Positions 27,630 through 37,258 are shown, counted from the first letter of the stretch. The stretch is DNA of 64,000 nucleotides from Streptococcus infantis SPAR10 (GCF_000279535.1 NZ_ALCH01000002.1:62001-126000), one strand, 5' to 3'. Notes: generated by a model not told the origin, from the sequence alone. Numbers and translations: made by a program.

Positions 27630-29183
27630 ATGAACGTATATGGCAGATTAGAAGATGAATCGAATCCATATTGGGTGGGAAGTCAGGAAGCTCCAGTAAC
27701 AAATGAGGAGCAACTCGAGGTTGAAACTCGTCAGCCTACTCGCTTACCATTTTTTAATATCCTAATTTTGAGTACGCTAGTAGTACTTGTGTCTGTGGTC
27801 CTACCCTTTTTATTAGGCTTGCTAAGTCCAGAACAGGCTCAGGATTTCTATATCGGATGGGCCATGCATCAGAGAGGAGATATCTACTCTGACTACTTTG
27901 GAACTAGTGGTCTCCTTTATTACTTTTTACAGTATCTAACCAAAGGCAGTCTATTGTTTGCAGTCTTTAATTGGTTAGCCTTAATAGGTGCAGGATTCTT
28001 TCTTTTTCATTCGGCTTATAACTTGACGGGACAAAACAAACAATCTCAACAAGTGCTGACAGTCTTTTATATCCTCGCCAGTGCTCTTAGTTTTGGTGGT
28101 GGCTATGCGACTATTCTTGCCCTTCCGTTCTTATTCTATGCTCTCAGTTTAGCGATTGCTTACTTTGCAGAACCAGATCATGATAAAGGTTTCATACGTA
28201 TTGGGATTAGTCTGGCCCTAGCATTTTTCTTTGCACCTTTGGTGACAACTTTATATGCATTTGTCTTATTTTTTGCAGTAACTGCTTTTAATGTTGGGCG
28301 CAACAACTTGACTCATGGCCTCTATCAATTCTTTGCGGCGGGTCTTGGTTTTTCAATCTTCTTTTATCCAATTGGCTACTATACAGCTTATAAAGGTAGC
28401 TTCGGAAATGCCATTAGTCAAATCCTCTATCCATTAGATAGTTTGAACTTCACCTCTAACTCGGGGTTACTCGACAACATCCTCTTCTATGGATTATTGG
28501 CAATTGCTCTTGGAGCATTGACGTTGGCTTTCACAGGTCTCTTCCAATCTAAACCATTGAAACAATCAGTCTTATCAATCTCTGCTGCAATAGCTGTTAT
28601 TTTGGTATTAGTTTTAGAAATTTTCTCTACAGATCTTATCAATGGTAGTCGTATGGTTGAATTGTTACCCTTCTTGTCTATTCTATTGTTAACTCGAATT
28701 CGCACGTGGGAATTAGAGGGAGCCAGCCGTCGTAGAAGACGCAGAGAAGAAACGTCACCATGGGGCACTTTTGTGAAAGGAAATGCCTATCTGCCAATTT
28801 TAGCTCTCGTTTATCTATTTTTAGCTCCTGTAGTATCACGATATTTACTTCATGCGGAACAATATCAAGAACGTACAGGCATTGAAACTAAAGTCAAAGG
28901 GGAAACGCAAGCTACAGATCGTATCTATGTTTGGGATAATCTGACAAGTAGCTATAAAGCTAGCGAACGCTTGGCTGCTAGTCAGTTGTTATCTCCTAGA
29001 TTGCATACAGGGCTTGATGAAAATCGTACCAAACTTGTAAATGATCTGCGAGATAATCAACCAAAGATAATTGTAGTAAATACAAAAACAACTCTTTGGA
29101 CAGAAGTTGAGCAGCTTTTAGCTGAAAATTATCAAGCGGTTCAAAGTGAATTCAAAGATTTTAAACTCTATAAATTAAAATAA
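27630..29183 (+). CDS. Multi-pass membrane protein, GT-C glycosyltransferase-like
   Basis: A 517-residue protein. After a polar N-terminus (1-50) come about ten to eleven membrane helices to residue ~410. A soluble C-terminal domain (about 415-517) resembles the tail of some membrane glycosyltransferases. The first external loop has YIGWAMHQRGDIYSDYFGTSG, whose layout recalls the W-x-G-D-Y-D loop near the active site of GT-C mannosyltransferases. A central RRRRRREE cluster is cytoplasmic. It may transfer a sugar from a lipid carrier, but the substrate is unknown and the assignment is by architecture only. It has its own promoter and AGGAGAG site. Confidence 0.65.
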   Translation: MNVYGRLEDESNPYWVGSQEAPVTNEEQLEVETRQPTRLPFFNILILSTLVVLVSVVLPFLLGLLSPEQAQDFYIGWAMHQRGDIYSDYFGTSGLLYYFLQYLTKGSLLFAVFNWLALIGAGFFLFHSAYNLTGQNKQSQQVLTVFYILASALSFGGGYATILALPFLFYALSLAIAYFAEPDHDKGFIRIGISLALAFFFAPLVTTLYAFVLFFAVTAFNVGRNNLTHGLYQFFAAGLGFSIFFYPIGYYTAYKGSFGNAISQILYPLDSLNFTSNSGLLDNILFYGLLAIALGALTLAFTGLFQSKPLKQSVLSISAAIAVILVLVLEIFSTDLINGSRMVELLPFLSILLLTRIRTWELEGASRRRRRREETSPWGTFVKGNAYLPILALVYLFLAPVVSRYLLHAEQYQERTGIETKVKGETQATDRIYVWDNLTSSYKASERLAASQLLSPRLHTGLDENRTKLVNDLRDNQPKIIVVNTKTTLWTEVEQLLAENYQAVQSEFKDFKLYKLK

Positions 29184-29186
29184 AAT

Positions 29187-29265
29187 TATCAATATCTTGT
29201 GTAATTTTAAAAAAATTTTATTTTTTTACACAAGATATTGATTTTTATTTTTTTAGTGATATAAT
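29187..29265 (+). promoter_or_regulatory. nrdD promoter with two NrdR boxes forming a long dyad
   Basis: Two NrdR-type 16-mers, TATCAATATCTTGTGT (29187-29202) and ACACAAGATATTGATT (29228-29243), lie 41 bp apart centre to centre (about four helical turns). They are inverted copies, so 29188-29204 and 29226-29242 also form a perfect 17-bp stem that may terminate the gene before. The promoter TTGATT-16-TATAAT (29238-29243, 29260-29265) has its -35 inside the second box. Confidence 0.7.
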
Positions 29266-29307
29266 ACTTTTTAGAATCAATATTATATTTAAGAAAAGGG
29301 TATGGAT

Positions 29308-31515
29308 ATGATTGTATTGGAAGAGAAGACTGTCCCTGATCCGACTTTATTCGTTGAAAAGCGTGACGGTAGACGTGTCATTTTTGATGTAGACAAGATT
29401 GACAAAGCGCTTCATAAGGCTGCTGAAAAGGTTATGGATGTAACCCCTTTGGTTGAAAAACGACTTAGTACTCTAGTTGAACGTATCGTCGAAGAGATTC
29501 ATAGCCGTTTCCCACAAGGTGTAAAAATCTATGAAATCCAAAATATCGTAGAACACGAATTGCTGGAAGCCAAAGAATATGCCTTGGCTGAGGAGTATAT
29601 CACTTATCGGACTCAAAGAGATTTTGAGCGCTCAAAAGCGACAGATATCAACTTTAGTATTCATAAACTTCTCAATAAAGATCAGGCAGTTGTCAATGAA
29701 AATGCCAATAAGGATAGTGATGTTTTTAATACCCAGCGTGATTTGACGGCAGGGATTGTTGGGAAATCCATCGGACTTCAAATGCTTCCTAAACATGTGG
29801 CTAATGCCCATCAAAAAGGAGATATCCACTATCATGATTTGGACTACAGTCCCTATACCCCTATGACCAACTGCTGTTTGATTGATTTCAAGGGCATGTT
29901 GGAAAATGGTTTTAAGATTGGGAATGCTGAGGTAGAGAGTCCCAAATCTATCCAGACTGCGACAGCGCAGATTTCACAAATCATCGCAAACGTTGCTTCT
30001 AGCCAGTATGGGGGCTGTTCAGCTGACCGTATCGATGAAGTATTGGCTCCTTATGCAGAGAAAAATTACCAAAAGCACCTCAAAGATGCGGAGGAATGGG
30101 TTCTGCCTGATAAGCGCCAAGAATATGCCTGGAAGAAAACCCAAAAAGACATCTACGATGCCATGCAATCTCTAGAGTACGAGATTAATACCCTCTTTAC
30201 ATCAAATGGGCAAACGCCATTTACCTCTCTTGGTTTCGGTCTAGGAACCAGTCGTTTTGAACGTGAAATTCAAAAGGCAATCCTGAACATTCGTATCAAG
30301 GGGCTTGGTTCGGAACATCGAACAGCCATCTTCCCTAAACTCATCTTTACGCTAAAAAGAGGACTCAACTTAGAGGAAGGCTCTCCTAACTACGACATCA
30401 AACAGTTGGCTCTTGAGTGTGCAACCAAGCGCATGTACCCAGATGTCTTGTCTTATGATAAGATTGTCGAGTTGACAGGTTCTTTCAAGGTTCCGATGGG
30501 ATGTCGTTCATTCCTTCAAGGATGGAAGGATGAAAATGGAGTAGAAGTCAATTCGGGCCGTATGAATCTAGGGGTCGTGACGGTTAATCTTCCTCGTATC
30601 GCACTTGAATCCGAAGGCGACCTGAACAAGTTCTGGGAAATCTTCAATGAGCGTATGAATATCGCGGAAGATGCCTTGGTTTACCGTGTGGAAAGAACCA
30701 AGGAAGCCACTCCAGCTAATGCACCAATTCTTTATCAATATGGTGCCTTCGGACGTCGTCTTGGTAAAGAAGAAAGAGTTGACGAGCTCTTTAAGAACCG
30801 TCGTGCGACTGTTTCGCTTGGCTACATTGGACTTTATGAAGTAGCGACAGTATTCTTTGGCAACAATTGGGAAACTAATCCAGAAGCTAAAGAATTCACC
30901 CTTAATATCATTCGAGATATGAAACATCGAGTGGAAGAGTGGTCAGACCAATATGGGTATCATTTCTCTATTTATTCAACACCATCTGAAAGTCTGACAG
31001 ACCGCTTCTGCCGCTTGGATACAGAGAAATTTGGCTCTATTCCAGACATTACTGATAAAGAATACTACACAAATTCCTTCCATTATGATGTGCGTAAAAA
31101 TCCAACTCCTTTTGAAAAACTAGATTTTGAAAAGGTTTATCCAGAAGCAGGTGCATCAGGTGGCTTTATCCACTACTGCGAGTATCCTGTTCTCCAACAA
31201 AACCCAAAGGCCTTGGAAGCTGTGTGGGACTATGCTTATGACCGTGTAGGTTATCTAGGAACCAATACTCCGATTGACCGTTGCTACAAGTGTGATTTTG
31301 AAGGAGATTTTGAACCTACTGAGAGAGGATTTGCTTGTCCTAACTGTGGAAATAACGATCCTAAAACAGTAGATGTGGTTAAACGGACCTGTGGCTATCT
31401 TGGGAACCCACAAGCGCGTCCGATGGTTAATGGACGCCACAAGGAAATTGCTGCGCGTGTCAAACACATGAACGGTTCTACTATCAAAACAGCAGGACAT
31501 GAAGTAAGAAATTAG
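29308..31515 (+). CDS. nrdD: Anaerobic ribonucleoside-triphosphate reductase NrdD
   Basis: A 735-residue class III ribonucleotide reductase, making dNTPs without oxygen. An ATP-cone (about 10-100, KRDGRRVIFDVDKIDKAL) is followed by the ten-stranded barrel. The C-terminal zinc site uses CYKC and CPNC. The glycyl radical loop is RTCGYLGNP, with the radical glycine at G696. The start taken is the ATG at 29308, seven nt after AAAGGG. The ATG two codons earlier is too close to that site. It heads an operon with its activase nrdG. Twin NrdR boxes overlap its promoter. Confidence 0.95.
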   Translation: MIVLEEKTVPDPTLFVEKRDGRRVIFDVDKIDKALHKAAEKVMDVTPLVEKRLSTLVERIVEEIHSRFPQGVKIYEIQNIVEHELLEAKEYALAEEYITYRTQRDFERSKATDINFSIHKLLNKDQAVVNENANKDSDVFNTQRDLTAGIVGKSIGLQMLPKHVANAHQKGDIHYHDLDYSPYTPMTNCCLIDFKGMLENGFKIGNAEVESPKSIQTATAQISQIIANVASSQYGGCSADRIDEVLAPYAEKNYQKHLKDAEEWVLPDKRQEYAWKKTQKDIYDAMQSLEYEINTLFTSNGQTPFTSLGFGLGTSRFEREIQKAILNIRIKGLGSEHRTAIFPKLIFTLKRGLNLEEGSPNYDIKQLALECATKRMYPDVLSYDKIVELTGSFKVPMGCRSFLQGWKDENGVEVNSGRMNLGVVTVNLPRIALESEGDLNKFWEIFNERMNIAEDALVYRVERTKEATPANAPILYQYGAFGRRLGKEERVDELFKNRRATVSLGYIGLYEVATVFFGNNWETNPEAKEFTLNIIRDMKHRVEEWSDQYGYHFSIYSTPSESLTDRFCRLDTEKFGSIPDITDKEYYTNSFHYDVRKNPTPFEKLDFEKVYPEAGASGGFIHYCEYPVLQQNPKALEAVWDYAYDRVGYLGTNTPIDRCYKCDFEGDFEPTERGFACPNCGNNDPKTVDVVKRTCGYLGNPQARPMVNGRHKEIAARVKHMNGSTIKTAGHEVRN

Positions 31516-31526
31516 AAAGAGATAGC

Positions 31527-31667
31527 ATGGGAAAATATCAATTAGATGATAAAGGCAAGGCCTTGGTTCAACGATTCCACGAAAAACATTCAAAGGGTGG
31601 AGTCAATAAAAAAGACCGAGTAGCTAGCCTTAGAGAACAATTTTTAAACAAGAACAAGAAAAAGTGA
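31527..31667 (+). CDS. Small protein in the nrdD-nrdG operon, 46 residues
   Basis: An ATG at 31527, preceded by AAAGAGA, opens 46 codons ending in TGA (31665-31667). The product starts MGKYQLDDKGKALVQRFH and is very basic (many Lys) with no membrane segment. Pneumococcus has a 46-residue hypothetical gene in the same place as remembered. Its steady position next to nrdD hints at a link with anaerobic dNTP synthesis, but no function is known. Confidence 0.7.
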   Translation: MGKYQLDDKGKALVQRFHEKHSKGGVNKKDRVASLREQFLNKNKKK

Positions 31668-31705
31668 GAGTTGCCTCTCGCTTTTCTTATAGCGGGGAGG
31701 GGAAT

Positions 31706-32206
31706 ATGGAACTACGCAGACCAAGATTGGCAGATAAAGAAACAGTTTTAGAGATGATGGCAGAGTTTGAACAGACTCAATCAGCCCACGATGGCGGATT
31801 TTGGGATGCTGAGAATTTTGTTTATGAAGAGTGGTTAGAAGAAAATCTTCAAGCGGAAGCGGGACTCAATATTCCTGAAAACTGGGTTCCTTCTATTCAA
31901 TTTGTATCATTTGATGATGTAGGTTGTGCTTTAGGGTTTTTGAATCTGCGATTAAGACTGAATGAGGGCTTGCTGAATTATGCTGGCCACATTGGCTACT
32001 CTATTCGTCCATCTGAAAGAGGTAAGGATTATGCGAAAGAATCCCTCCGACAAGGTCTACAAGTTGCTAAGGGAAAAAATATTAAACGAGCTTTAGTGAC
32101 TTGTAGCACAGAAAATCCAGCAAGCCGAGCTGTTATCTTAGCTAATGGTGGGGAGTTGGAGGATGTTCGAAATGGAACGGAGCGCTATTGGATAGACTTG
32201 GAGTAG
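31706..32206 (+). CDS. GNAT-family N-acetyltransferase
   Basis: A 166-residue acetyl-CoA-dependent transferase of the GNAT fold. The acyl-CoA segment is IGYSIRPSERGKDYAKESLRQGL, with the R/Q-x-x-G-x-A/G motif degenerate to RGKDYA. The C-terminal strand pair includes NPASRAVILANGGELE. The ATG at 31706 follows GGGGAGGGG, and an upstream in-frame start lacks such a site. The acceptor is unknown. It lies inside the nrd operon, five nt before nrdG. Confidence 0.85.
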   Translation: MELRRPRLADKETVLEMMAEFEQTQSAHDGGFWDAENFVYEEWLEENLQAEAGLNIPENWVPSIQFVSFDDVGCALGFLNLRLRLNEGLLNYAGHIGYSIRPSERGKDYAKESLRQGLQVAKGKNIKRALVTCSTENPASRAVILANGGELEDVRNGTERYWIDLE

Positions 32207-32211
32207 AAAGC

Positions 32212-32808
32212 ATGACATGGAATACACCAAAACCAGGCGAGTGGAAAAGTGAAGAACTCAGTCAGGGGCGCATCATTGACTATAAGGCTTTTAACTTTGT
32301 CGATGGAGAGGGGGTGCGCAATTCTCTCTATGTAGCAGGTTGCATGTTTCACTGTGAGGGCTGTTATAATGTTGCGACCTGGTCCTTTAATGCAGGCATA
32401 CCTTATACCCCAGAGTTGGAAGAGCAAATCATAGTAGACCTAGCCCAACCCTATGTTCAAGGCTTGACTTTATTAGGAGGAGAACCCTTCCTAAATACAG
32501 GAATCCTCTTGCCGCTCGTGAAACGTATCCGGAAAGAATTGCCAGAAAAAGATATCTGGTCTTGGACGGGATACACATGGGAAGAGATGATGTTGGAGAC
32601 ACCTGATAAACTGGAGCTCTTGTCAATGATTGATATCTTGGTTGATGGACGGTATGATAAAAGCAAGCGTAATCTCATGCTTCAATTCCGTGGCTCTTCC
32701 AATCAACGAATTATCGATGTACAAAAATCTATGCAAAGTGGAAAAGTAGTTATTTGGGACAAGCTTAATGATGGGAAGCAAAGCTATGAACAGGTGAAGA
32801 GAGAATGA
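32212..32808 (+). CDS. nrdG: Anaerobic ribonucleotide reductase activating enzyme NrdG
   Basis: A 198-residue radical SAM protein that creates the glycyl radical on NrdD. The cluster motif C-x3-C-x2-C is C44, C48 and C51 (GCMFHCEGCYN). The GGEPF SAM-binding motif follows, and the usual short barrel is complete. The ATG at 32212 is the first in the expected frame and comes five nt after the GNAT gene. GGAG is the nearest ribosome site. Its stop overlaps the next start by 4 nt (ATGA). Confidence 0.93.
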   Translation: MTWNTPKPGEWKSEELSQGRIIDYKAFNFVDGEGVRNSLYVAGCMFHCEGCYNVATWSFNAGIPYTPELEEQIIVDLAQPYVQGLTLLGGEPFLNTGILLPLVKRIRKELPEKDIWSWTGYTWEEMMLETPDKLELLSMIDILVDGRYDKSKRNLMLQFRGSSNQRIIDVQKSMQSGKVVIWDKLNDGKQSYEQVKRE

Positions 32809-33428
32809 AGAAAAAAGACTTAATAGAAAGACTAGTATCAGAAATAGAGTCCGGAAAAGTAAAAACGCTGGGTATTTACGGTCATGGGGCTTCAGGGAAA
32901 TCAACCTTCGCTCAGGAATTGTATCAAGCCCTAGATTCTACTACAGTAAATTTGCTAGAAACAGATCCCTATATCACCTCAGAACGTCACCTGGTAGTAC
33001 CAAAGCAAGCACCTGATCAAAAGGTGACAGCCTGTCTGCCAGTGGCGCATGAACTGGCAAGTTTGCAGAGAGATATTCTCGCCCTGCAGGCGGGTATGGA
33101 TGTCTTGACAATCGAAGAACCTTGGAAAGCTAGTGAAATCTTGTCTGGTTCTAAACCAATTCTGATAGTCGAAGGGATGTCTGTGGGTTTTCTACCCAAG
33201 GAACTCTTTGACAAAACTGTCTGTTTCTACACGAATGAAGAGACAGAATTAAAGAGGCGTCTAGCTCGAGATACGACTGTGAGAAATCGCGATGCGTCCT
33301 TTATATTGGCTAGTCAGCAAATGAGACGAGAACAGTATCTGCAATACTATAAAGAAACCGAGTCAAAAGCGGATATCTTGATAAATCAATCAAATGATAA
33401 ATTTCAGATCAAAACGAATATTATATAG
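32805..33428 (+). CDS. Uridine kinase-like P-loop protein
   Basis: A 207-residue P-loop NTPase with Walker A GHGASGKSTFAQ near residues 27-38 and a Walker B-like ILIVEGMSVG. The fold matches uridine kinase/phosphoribulokinase-like proteins, and the LID-type RRLARDT segment is visible. It overlaps nrdG by four nt. Phosphorylation of a nucleoside would suit an operon for nucleotide reduction, but a specific substrate cannot be read from the sequence. Confidence 0.75.
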   Translation: MKKKDLIERLVSEIESGKVKTLGIYGHGASGKSTFAQELYQALDSTTVNLLETDPYITSERHLVVPKQAPDQKVTACLPVAHELASLQRDILALQAGMDVLTIEEPWKASEILSGSKPILIVEGMSVGFLPKELFDKTVCFYTNEETELKRRLARDTTVRNRDASFILASQQMRREQYLQYYKETESKADILINQSNDKFQIKTNII

Positions 33429-33529
33429 AAGAAAAAATAAAAATTCGCTCTTCATTTATGCTTATTTGAGATAAGGAGCGATAAGAAAACAGTTTCATTC
33501 GAAAAATTAAAAAAATCCTGTCAAATCCC

Positions 33530-33558
33530 TTGCAATCGCAGGGGCTTTGTGTTATTCT
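33530..33558 (+). promoter_or_regulatory. Promoter of the S10 ribosomal operon
   Basis: TTGCAA (33530-33535), a 17-bp spacer and TATTCT (33553-33558), about 135 nt before rpsJ. Confidence 0.6.
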
Positions 33559-33564
33559 ATTATG

Positions 33565-33690
33565 GTGCTGTAAATTACAGCCTTAGCTTTGATGCAAGAG
33601 GTTGCGACACGCTCGGTTGCATTGCCACGCAACGCGCGTCGGTTTTCTTGTGGAGCTAGCCTATTATCTTAAATAGACGAAAAGGAGAAA
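33565..33690 (+). promoter_or_regulatory. Structured 5' leader of the S10 operon
   Basis: The leader holds a GCTGTAA-TTACAGC hairpin and a larger stem-loop at 33605-33641. In the latter CGACACGC pairs with GCGCGTCG (one mismatch) outside, and GTTGC pairs with GCAAC inside, followed by GGTTTT. Ribosomal protein leaders of this kind often bind a product of the operon (L4 in enterobacteria). The ligand here is unknown. Confidence 0.5.
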
Positions 33691-33693
33691 AAG

Positions 33694-34002
33694 ATGGCAA
33701 ACAAAAAAATCCGTATCCGTTTGAAAGCTTACGAACACCGTACGCTTGACACAGCGGCTGCTAAAATCGTAGAATCAGCTACTCGCACAGGTGCAGAAGT
33801 TGCAGGTCCAATCCCACTTCCAACTGAACGTAGCCTCTACACAATCATTCGTGCGACTCACAAATATAAAGACTCTCGCGAACAATTCGAAATGCGTACA
33901 CACAAACGTTTGATCGATATCATCAACCCAACTCAAAAAACAGTTGACGCTTTGATGAAATTGGATCTTCCAAGTGGTGTAAACGTAGAAATCAAACTTT
34001 AA
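33694..34002 (+). CDS. rpsJ: 30S ribosomal protein S10
   Basis: 102 residues, standard length. The sequence opens with [15 protein letters not shown], typical of S10 (NusE), which sits in the 30S head and also joins transcription antitermination complexes with NusB. It is the first gene of the operon, with AAAAGGAG before the ATG. Confidence 0.97.
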   Translation: MANKKIRIRLKAYEHRTLDTAAAKIVESATRTGAEVAGPIPLPTERSLYTIIRATHKYKDSREQFEMRTHKRLIDIINPTQKTVDALMKLDLPSGVNVEIKL

Positions 34003-34084
34003 TCTAAAGTTTGAAACCTTGAGCATAAAAAACGCTCGTTAAAAACTTTTTGAATAAAAAATATAGAAAAGGAACTATTTTCTC

Positions 34085-34711
34085 ATGACAAAAGGAATCT
34101 TAGGGAAAAAAGTGGGAATGACTCAAATCTTCACTGAAGCTGGCGAATTGATCCCTGTAACAGTTATCGAAGCAACTCCAAACGTTGTCCTTCAAGTTAA
34201 AACTGTTGAAACAGATGGTTACAACGCTATCCAAGTTGGTTTCGATGACAAACGCGAAGTATTGAGCAACAAACCTGCTAAAGGACATGTAGCAAAAGCT
34301 AACACGGCTCCTAAGCGCTTCATTCGTGAATTCAAAAACGTTGAAGGCTTGGAAGTTGGTGCTGAAATCACAGTTGAAACTTTCGCAGCTGGAGACATTG
34401 TTGATGTAACTGGTACATCTAAAGGTAAAGGTTTCCAAGGTGTTATCAAACGCCACGGACAATCACGTGGACCTATGGCTCACGGTTCTCGTTACCACCG
34501 TCGTCCAGGTTCTATGGGACCTGTTGCACCTAACCGCGTATTCAAAGGTAAAAACCTTGCAGGACGTATGGGCGGCGACCGTGTAACAATTCAAAACCTT
34601 GAAGTTGTACAAGTTGTTCCAGAAAAGAACGTTATCCTTATCAAAGGTAACGTACCAGGTGCTAAGAAATCTCTTATCACTATCAAGTCAGCAGTTAAAG
34701 CTGGTAAATAA
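34085..34711 (+). CDS. rplC: 50S ribosomal protein L3
   Basis: 208 residues. It opens with [15 protein letters not shown] and has the extended loop with [22 protein letters not shown], which reaches toward the peptidyl transferase centre. An 82-nt spacer separates it from rpsJ. Confidence 0.97.
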   Translation: MTKGILGKKVGMTQIFTEAGELIPVTVIEATPNVVLQVKTVETDGYNAIQVGFDDKREVLSNKPAKGHVAKANTAPKRFIREFKNVEGLEVGAEITVETFAAGDIVDVTGTSKGKGFQGVIKRHGQSRGPMAHGSRYHRRPGSMGPVAPNRVFKGKNLAGRMGGDRVTIQNLEVVQVVPEKNVILIKGNVPGAKKSLITIKSAVKAGK

Positions 34712-34735
34712 TAAGGAAAGGGGAATACAGTCAAA

Positions 34736-35359
34736 ATGGCAAATGTAACATTATTCGACCAAACTGGTAAACAAGCGGGCGAAGTTGTTCTTAACGATGC
34801 AATCTTTGGTATCGAACCAAACCAATCTGTTGTGTTTGATGTGATCATCAGCCAACGCGCTAGCCTTCGTCAAGGAACTCATGCAGTTAAAAACCGCTCA
34901 GCTGTTTCAGGTGGTGGACGCAAACCATGGCGTCAAAAAGGAACTGGACGTGCTCGTCAAGGTTCTATCCGCTCTCCACAATGGCGTGGTGGTGGAATCG
35001 TCTTCGGACCAACTCCACGTAGCTATGCGTACAAACTTCCTCAAAAAGTTCGTCGCCTTGCACTTAAATCTGTTTACTCAGAAAAAGTTGCTGAAAACAA
35101 ATTTGTAGCCGTTGATTCTCTTGAATTTACAGCTCCAAAAACTGCTGAATTTGCAAAAGTTCTTGCAGCTTTGAGCATCGATTCTAAAGTCCTTGTTATT
35201 CTTGAAGAAGGAAACGAATTCGCAGCTCTCTCAGCTCGTAACCTTCCAAACGTGAAAGTTGCGACTGCTACCACTGCAAGTGTTCTTGACATCGCAAATA
35301 GTGACAAACTTCTTGTTACTCAAGCAGCTATCTCTAAAATCGAGGAGGTTCTTGCATAA
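34736..35359 (+). CDS. rplD: 50S ribosomal protein L4
   Basis: 207 residues. The extended loop ([18 protein letters not shown]) that lines the exit tunnel is intact, and mutations there are known to give macrolide resistance. In several bacteria L4 represses its own operon. Its stop codon overlaps the rplW start by one base (TAATG). Confidence 0.97.
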
Positions 35360-35655
35360 TGAATTTGTATGATGTTATCAAAAAACCTGTTATCACTGAA
35401 AGCTCAATGGCTCAACTTGAAGCAGGGAAATATGTATTTGAAGTTGACACTCGTGCACACAAACTTTTGATCAAGCAAGCTGTTGAAGCTGCTTTCGAAG
35501 GTGTTAAAGTTGCAAATGTTAACACAATCAACGTAAAACCTAAAGCTAAACGTGTTGGACGTTACACTGGTTTTACTAACAAAACTAAAAAAGCTATCAT
35601 CACTCTTACAGCTGATTCAAAAGCAATCGAGTTGTTTGCAGCTGAAGCTGAATAA
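35359..35655 (+). CDS. rplW: 50S ribosomal protein L23
   Basis: 98 residues, beginning [16 protein letters not shown] and with the [11 protein letters not shown] loop. L23 sits at the tunnel exit and docks SRP and trigger factor. The ATG overlaps the L4 stop and an AGGAGG lies in the L4 tail. Confidence 0.97.
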
Positions 35656-35672
35656 TCTAAGGAGGAAATATC

Positions 35673-36506
35673 GTGGGAATTCGTGTTTATAAACCAACAA
35701 CAAACGGTCGCCGTAATATGACTTCTTTGGATTTCGCTGAAATCACAACAAGCACTCCTGAAAAATCATTGCTTGTTGCATTGAAGAGCAAGGCTGGTCG
35801 TAACAACAACGGTCGTATCACAGTTCGTCACCAAGGTGGTGGACACAAACGTTTCTACCGTTTGGTTGACTTTAAACGTAACAAAGACAACGTTGAAGCA
35901 GTTGTTAAAACTATCGAGTACGATCCAAACCGTTCTGCAAACATCGCTCTTGTACACTACACTGACGGTGTGAAAGCATACATCATCGCTCCAAAAGGTC
36001 TTGAAGTAGGTCAACGTATCGTTTCAGGTCCAGAAGCAGATATCAAAGTCGGAAACGCTCTTCCGCTTGCTAACATCCCAGTTGGTACTTTGATCCACAA
36101 CATCGAATTGAAACCAGGTCGTGGTGGAGAATTGGTACGTGCTGCTGGAGCTTCTGCTCAAGTATTGGGTCAAGAAGGTAAATACGTTCTTGTTCGTCTT
36201 CAATCAGGTGAAGTTCGTATGATTCTTGGAACTTGTCGTGCTACAGTTGGTGTTGTCGGAAACGAACAACATGGACTTGTAAACCTTGGTAAAGCAGGAC
36301 GTAGCCGTTGGAAAGGTATCCGCCCAACAGTTCGTGGTTCTGTAATGAACCCTAACGATCACCCACACGGTGGTGGTGAAGGTAAAGCACCAGTTGGTCG
36401 TAAAGCACCATCAACTCCATGGGGCAAACCTGCTCTTGGTCTTAAAACTCGTAACAAGAAAGCGAAATCTGACAAACTTATCGTTCGTCGTCGCAACGAG
36501 AAATAA
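35673..36506 (+). CDS. rplB: 50S ribosomal protein L2
   Basis: 277 residues with a GTG start behind AGGAGG. The RNA-binding domain and the C-terminal segment with [13 protein letters not shown], whose histidine lies near the peptidyl transferase centre, are intact. Confidence 0.97.
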   Translation: MGIRVYKPTTNGRRNMTSLDFAEITTSTPEKSLLVALKSKAGRNNNGRITVRHQGGGHKRFYRLVDFKRNKDNVEAVVKTIEYDPNRSANIALVHYTDGVKAYIIAPKGLEVGQRIVSGPEADIKVGNALPLANIPVGTLIHNIELKPGRGGELVRAAGASAQVLGQEGKYVLVRLQSGEVRMILGTCRATVGVVGNEQHGLVNLGKAGRSRWKGIRPTVRGSVMNPNDHPHGGGEGKAPVGRKAPSTPWGKPALGLKTRNKKAKSDKLIVRRRNEK

Positions 36507-36608
36507 TTTAAAACTAGTTGCTTAAGCGCTAGATAATCCGCCAGCTCGGTAGCGCTCGTTGAGAGCGCAAGCCGCTGTGGTACTATATTTAAAGGAGAAA
36601 ATATAAAA
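36507..36608 (+). other. 102-bp hairpin-bearing spacer between rplB and rpsS
   Basis: It contains a GCGCTC-GTTGA-GAGCGC hairpin (36552-36568) within a GC-rich stretch. Most spacers of this operon are under 30 nt. Confidence 0.6.
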
Positions 36609-36890
36609 ATGGGACGCAGTCTTAAAAAAGGACCTTTCGTCGATGAGCATTTGATGAAAAAAGTTGAAGCTCAAGCTAACGACGAAAAGAAAAAAGTTAT
36701 CAAAACTTGGTCACGTCGTTCAACGATCTTCCCAAGTTTCATTGGTTACACTATCGCAGTTTATGATGGACGTAAACACGTACCTGTTTACATCCAAGAA
36801 GACATGGTAGGTCACAAGCTTGGTGAATTTGCACCAACTCGTACTTACAAAGGTCACGCCGCAGACGACAAGAAGACACGTAGAAAATAA
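36609..36890 (+). CDS. rpsS: 30S ribosomal protein S19
   Basis: 93 residues with the opening [18 protein letters not shown], typical of S19, a 30S head protein near the A-site tRNA. AAAGGAG precedes the ATG by ten nt. Confidence 0.97.
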
Positions 36891-36901
36891 GGAGAACATA
36901 A

Positions 36902-37246
36902 ATGGCAGAAATTACTTCAGCTAAAGCAATGGCTCGCACAGTACGTGTTTCACCTCGTAAATCACGTCTTGTTCTTGACAACATCCGTGGTAAAAGCGTA
37001 GCCGATGCAATCGCAATTTTGACATTCACTCCAAACAAAGCTGCTGAAATCATCTTGAAAGTTTTGAACTCAGCTGTAGCTAACGCTGAAAACAACTTTG
37101 GTTTGGATAAAGCTAACTTGGTAGTATCTGAAGCATTCGCAAACGAAGGACCAACTATGAAACGTTTCCGTCCACGTGCGAAAGGTTCAGCTTCACCAAT
37201 CAACAAACGTACAGCTCACATCACTGTAGCTGTTGCAGAAAAATAA
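36902..37246 (+). CDS. rplV: 50S ribosomal protein L22
   Basis: 114 residues. It has the [14 protein letters not shown] segment and the tunnel hairpin (near residues 80-100, [13 protein letters not shown]), where changes are known to affect macrolide binding. It follows rpsS after 11 nt. Confidence 0.97.
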   Translation: MAEITSAKAMARTVRVSPRKSRLVLDNIRGKSVADAIAILTFTPNKAAEIILKVLNSAVANAENNFGLDKANLVVSEAFANEGPTMKRFRPRAKGSASPINKRTAHITVAVAEK

Positions 37247-37258
37247 GGAGGTAAAATC

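Noticed and set aside
29188..29242. Reading the dyad before nrdD only as a terminator
   Set aside because: Both arms match NrdR boxes with helical spacing and overlap the promoter, so an operator role is at least as likely.
33445..33481. Terminator after the uridine-kinase-like gene
   Set aside because: TCGCTC/GAGCGA with an inner CTTAT/ATAAG stem exists, but there is no T-run and the loop sizes are poor.
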